From positions 1 through 7,502 of the forward strand of contig JACQDI010000075.1 in the NCBI GenBank assembly GCA_016201195.1: a DNA stretch of 7,502 nt, given 5' to 3'. Source of the DNA: Acidobacteriota bacterium (lineage in GTDB: Bacteria; Acidobacteriota; Terriglobia; Bryobacterales; JACQDG01). The notes under the pieces are model-generated. The model was not told the DNA's origin. It saw nothing but the letters and a program-made list of their open reading frames with translations, and did not search any database. Numbering within the stretch: position 1 is the first letter of the stretch; every line of letters starts with the position of its first letter. This document shows positions 5,747-7,502 of the stretch, one piece after another. The translations under genes were made by a program, and so were the position numbers.

Positions 5747-6358
5747 ATGTTGTCTATCTCGTCTCTGCTGGCAAGGATGGAGGGCTTGCACCCGGCCACC
5801 GGCGGGGTCTACACGACCGTCGACCTGGAGGTGCTGCTGGAGCGACCTCATCCTTCGCGGCTGACGGAGGCCATCGGGATGCTCATCCGCCACGGCTTCC
5901 TGCAGCGGCTGCGGCGGGGGCTGTACGTGGACTTGTTTCGCGGCTACCGCCCGGAGATCGCCGGGCTGCGCTGGGTGGCCCCGTCGTATCTGTCGACCGA
6001 GACGGCGCTCGACCGCCACGGCCTGTGCCAGACCGGCATCGTGCCCTTCACCTACGTCACCACGCGGCTGATCGCCCGTCGGGAGCACGCCGTGCGGCGC
6101 GTCGGGAACCACCAGTTCGTATACCGGCACGTGGCGAAGCACTTGTTCTTCGGCTACGATCCCGAGGACGGCCTGTTGCTGGCGCAGCCGGAGAAGGCGG
6201 TTCTGGACTTCTTGTACTTCGTTTTCAAGAAGCAGCGCTCGGCGATCTCGCCTCAGGATATCGACTTCCGGCGGCTCAATGCTGCCCGCTATCGCTCGCA
6301 CCTGAAGGCCTACCGGCAGGCCGGCTTTTCCACTCTTGCGCTGAGGTGGCTAAAATGA
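5747..6358 (+). CDS. AbiEi-like antitoxin and transcriptional autoregulator of a type IV toxin-antitoxin system
   Basis: The protein is 203 aa, close to the usual length of the family. Residues 1-62 form a winged helix-turn-helix of the AbiEi type: VYTTVDLEVLL, a recognition-helix region RLTEAIGMLIRHGFLQRL, and the wing RRGLYV. The C-terminal antitoxin domain shows family signatures YLSTETALDRHGL (81-93), FTYVTTR (101-107) and LLAQPEKAVLDFLYF (144-158). In characterised systems AbiEi counters the toxin without binding it and represses the operon through inverted repeats; the 21-nt palindrome just upstream fits. The start ATG 5747 has no Shine-Dalgarno sequence, so the message may be leaderless or nearly so. 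An in-frame ATG at 5777 would remove part of the first helix. The stop overlaps the toxin start as ATGA. Confidence 0.85.
   Translation: MLSISSLLARMEGLHPATGGVYTTVDLEVLLERPHPSRLTEAIGMLIRHGFLQRLRRGLYVDLFRGYRPEIAGLRWVAPSYLSTETALDRHGLCQTGIVPFTYVTTRLIARREHAVRRVGNHQFVYRHVAKHLFFGYDPEDGLLLAQPEKAVLDFLYFVFKKQRSAISPQDIDFRRLNAARYRSHLKAYRQAGFSTLALRWLK
6343..6349 (+). promoter_or_regulatory. Shine-Dalgarno site of the AbiEii-like toxin gene
   Basis: GAGGTGG inside the last codons of the antitoxin gene lies 5 nt before the toxin ATG at 6355. The toxin thus has a good ribosome site while the antitoxin has none. The ATGA overlap suggests termination-reinitiation. Confidence 0.6.
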
Positions 6359-7215
6359 CCCTCGAAGAGGCGGTTCGCACTGCTGCTGAGCGGGCGCGCC
6401 GAATGCAGCTCGATCCGCAAGTGACCATCTCGGAGGTTTACGAGGCCGAGTTGCTGCGCCGGCTCCAGCAAACTCTGCGCGGGACCGTGGTGTGGAAGGG
6501 GGGCACAGTGCTGCGCCTGGAGGGCAGCGAGCGCTTTTCCCGGGACCTGGACGCCACCCGCCGGCGCCCGTCGCTGTCCACCCTGAAGCTGGAGAACGTT
6601 TTCACCGAGGCTGGCCGGGGCTTGCCCTATCTCAGCAACACGGAAGTCAGCAAGCACCCCGGCGCAGTCACGGCCGCCTACCGCTTCGCCATCCCCGGCC
6701 TGCGGCAGCCCGTGCGGGTGCTGGTGGAAATCTCGCTGCGGGAAAAGGTGCTGTTGCCGGCGACGCCGATCAGCACTGCCCGCATCGCTCATCCCTGTGG
6801 CGTCGAGCCGGTGATCGTCGCGCGGCTGGACCCAGCGGAGCTGCTGGCGGAGAAGGTTCGCGCCCTGGTTGTGCGGGGGGCAAGCCGCGACCTCTACGAC
6901 GTCTACTGGCTGCTCCAGCGCGGGGCCGATCTCGACCTGCCCCTGTTTCTGCGCAAGATGGACTACTACCGGAAGCTCGGCAGGCCCGTTAACCCCTTTG
7001 CCGCCCTGGAGCGGGCCATCGCGGAGCTGGACCACTACGATCCCGCGAGGGCCAAGACGGAGCTGGCTAACCTGCTCCCCACCGCACAGCGGGACCTCGA
7101 TTTCACGGTTATCGTGGAAGACGTCAGGCGCGCTCTGAGGTTGTGGCTTTCACGAATGCGGCCGACTTCAGCCAGGCGCCCAGGTCGTCGAGCAGCGAGT
7201 AGACGACCGGCGTGA
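6355..7215 (+). CDS. AbiEii-like nucleotidyltransferase toxin of a type IV toxin-antitoxin system
   Basis: The protein is 286 aa. The nucleotidyltransferase core shows KGGTVLR (48-54), then RFSRDLDAT with Asp64 and Asp66 as likely metal ligands, a candidate third acidic residue Glu125 in VLVEISLRE, and the family motif AEKVRALVVRGASRDLYDVYWLL (split, 165-187; Glu166, Lys167, Arg178, Asp179, Asp182). This matches the AbiEii/AbiGii family, whose members transfer nucleotides to cellular targets such as tRNA and halt growth, also giving phage abortive infection. Target and activity here are not shown. The frame stays open upstream to 5740, but the ATG at 6355, its ribosome site and the 4-nt overlap with the antitoxin fix the start. 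The last 25-30 residues (arginine-, alanine- and proline-rich) are read from the antisense of an efflux-pump remnant and are probably not native. Confidence 0.85.
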   Translation: MTLEEAVRTAAERARRMQLDPQVTISEVYEAELLRRLQQTLRGTVVWKGGTVLRLEGSERFSRDLDATRRRPSLSTLKLENVFTEAGRGLPYLSNTEVSKHPGAVTAAYRFAIPGLRQPVRVLVEISLREKVLLPATPISTARIAHPCGVEPVIVARLDPAELLAEKVRALVVRGASRDLYDVYWLLQRGADLDLPLFLRKMDYYRKLGRPVNPFAALERAIAELDHYDPARAKTELANLLPTAQRDLDFTVIVEDVRRALRLWLSRMRPTSARRPGRRAASRRPA

Positions 7216-7345
7216 CGATCAGCGTCAGCAGCAGCGACAGCGACTGCCCCCCGGTGACCACGATGGCGATCGACCGCCGCTCCTCGGCCCCCGAGCCGGT
7301 GCCCAGCGCGAGCGGCATCATCCCTGCCACTAGCGTTGGGCTGAG
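7124..7345 (-). pseudogene. C-terminal remnant of an RND (AcrB/HAE1-type) efflux pump
   Basis: On the minus strand the frame from 7345 to TGA 7126-7124 encodes LVAGMMPLALGTGSGAEERR, then IGGQ-like VTGGQSLSLLLTLIVTPVVYSLLDDLGAW. This is the very conserved end of inner-membrane RND transporters (the loop before, and most of, the last two transmembrane helices). Complete pumps are about 1000-1100 aa; only about 73 codons remain. The frame has no initiation signal and is bounded upstream by the stop codon of a different gene. The final residues (AAFVKATTSERA) do not look conserved, so the 3' end may also be broken. It overlaps the 3' end of the toxin gene by 92 nt on the opposite strand. A functional protein is unlikely. 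Confidence 0.75.
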
Positions 7346-7502
7346 TCATTCGCAGCGAATCATCTCTACCGGGTCCACCCGCATTGCGCGGCGTACGGGA
7401 AGCCAGCAGGAAGCAACTGCGACCACCAGGACGAGCGCGCCGGACGCCGAGTAGGTGGCGGCATCCCCGGATCCGACGCCATAGAGCAGACCCGAGAGCG
7501 CC
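7346..7502 (-). CDS. C-terminal end of a MacB/ADOP-type ABC transporter permease (5' end outside window)
   Basis: On the minus strand 51 codons run from the window edge to TGA 7348-7346. The peptide has a hydrophobic segment (ALVLVVAVASCWLPV) followed by RRAMRVDPVEMIRCE. That is the typical ending of FtsX-like permeases of the MacB group: last transmembrane helix, then a W/IP-x-R-R-A-x-x-x-D-P tail with the family's usual LR-Y/E-type end. The Acidobacteriota-expanded ADOP permeases end this way. The preceding LLYGV followed by an S/T- and A-rich stretch fits the periplasmic turn before the helix. Such permeases act in the inner membrane, often in efflux. Only the tail is visible, so the subfamily is uncertain. 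Confidence 0.7.
   Translation of the reverse strand, partial: ALSGLLYGVGSGDAATYSASGALVLVVAVASCWLPVRRAMRVDPVEMIRCE

Noticed and set aside
5495..6301. A 268-codon open frame on the minus strand covering the intergenic region and the antitoxin gene
   Set aside because: It lies antisense to the well-supported AbiEi-like gene, crosses the operon promoter, and its translation has no recognisable domain.
5740..6354. The toxin reading frame staying open upstream of 6355
   Set aside because: That stretch is the out-of-frame shadow of the antitoxin gene; the ATG at 6355 with ATGA overlap is the real start.
7212..7454. An 80-codon plus-strand open frame at the right end
   Set aside because: It is a serine/threonine-rich antisense of the RND remnant and permease tail, with no ribosome site or family match.
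1..7502. CRISPR arrays, tRNA or rRNA genes, transposases or insertion-sequence ends
   Set aside because: Reading both strands showed no regularly spaced direct repeats, no cloverleaf with a CCA end, no rRNA-like conserved stretches and no transposase motifs.

Overview
This is a GC-rich bacterial window (visibly about 60-65% G+C, strong G/C at third codon positions). The gene set is a DUF1549/DUF1553 'planctomycete cytochrome' protein, a Tat-exported DUF1501 protein, a SUMF1/FGE-fold protein, and a C-terminal end resembling MacB/ADOP-type permeases. This mix is typical of soil Acidobacteriota (Solibacter/Bryobacter-like), with Planctomycetota or Verrucomicrobiota as alternatives. The lineage is inferred from gene content only.

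Layout. Positions 3-116 (+) hold the tail of an unidentified gene, overlapping by 7 nt an exported alpha/beta hydrolase with a carboxypeptidase-regulatory-like N-terminal domain (110-1465, +). A large palindromic intergenic repeat (1467-1536) follows and separates it from a convergent three-gene operon on the minus strand. In transcription order the operon is DUF1549/DUF1553 with a CxxCH haem motif (5571-3688), DUF1501 (3678-2278) and a SUMF1-fold protein (2303-1497). It has a near-consensus sigma-70 promoter at 5629-5601. Spacing of 9 nt and an overlap of 26 nt argue for cotranscription and coupled translation. All three products carry export signals, so they probably form an envelope system, but its biochemical role is not known.

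Divergent from this operon, across a 175-bp AT-rich spacer, is a type IV toxin-antitoxin module: an AbiEi-like antitoxin/regulator (5747-6358, +) and an AbiEii-like nucleotidyltransferase toxin (6355-7215, +), joined by an ATGA overlap. A perfect 21-nt palindrome sits 5 nt upstream of the antitoxin ATG and is the likely autoregulatory operator. No Shine-Dalgarno sequence precedes that ATG.

The right end is a scar. On the minus strand the C-terminus of a MacB/ADOP-type permease (7502-7346) ends at a TGA. The same reading frame then continues into the last roughly 70 codons of an RND (AcrB/HAE1-type) efflux pump (7345-7124), which lacks the rest of its gene. The toxin's C-terminus reads through the antisense of this remnant. 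This suggests that the toxin-antitoxin module lies beside, or was inserted into, a decayed efflux locus.

No tRNA, rRNA or CRISPR array was seen. No gene-free stretch exceeds 300 bases.
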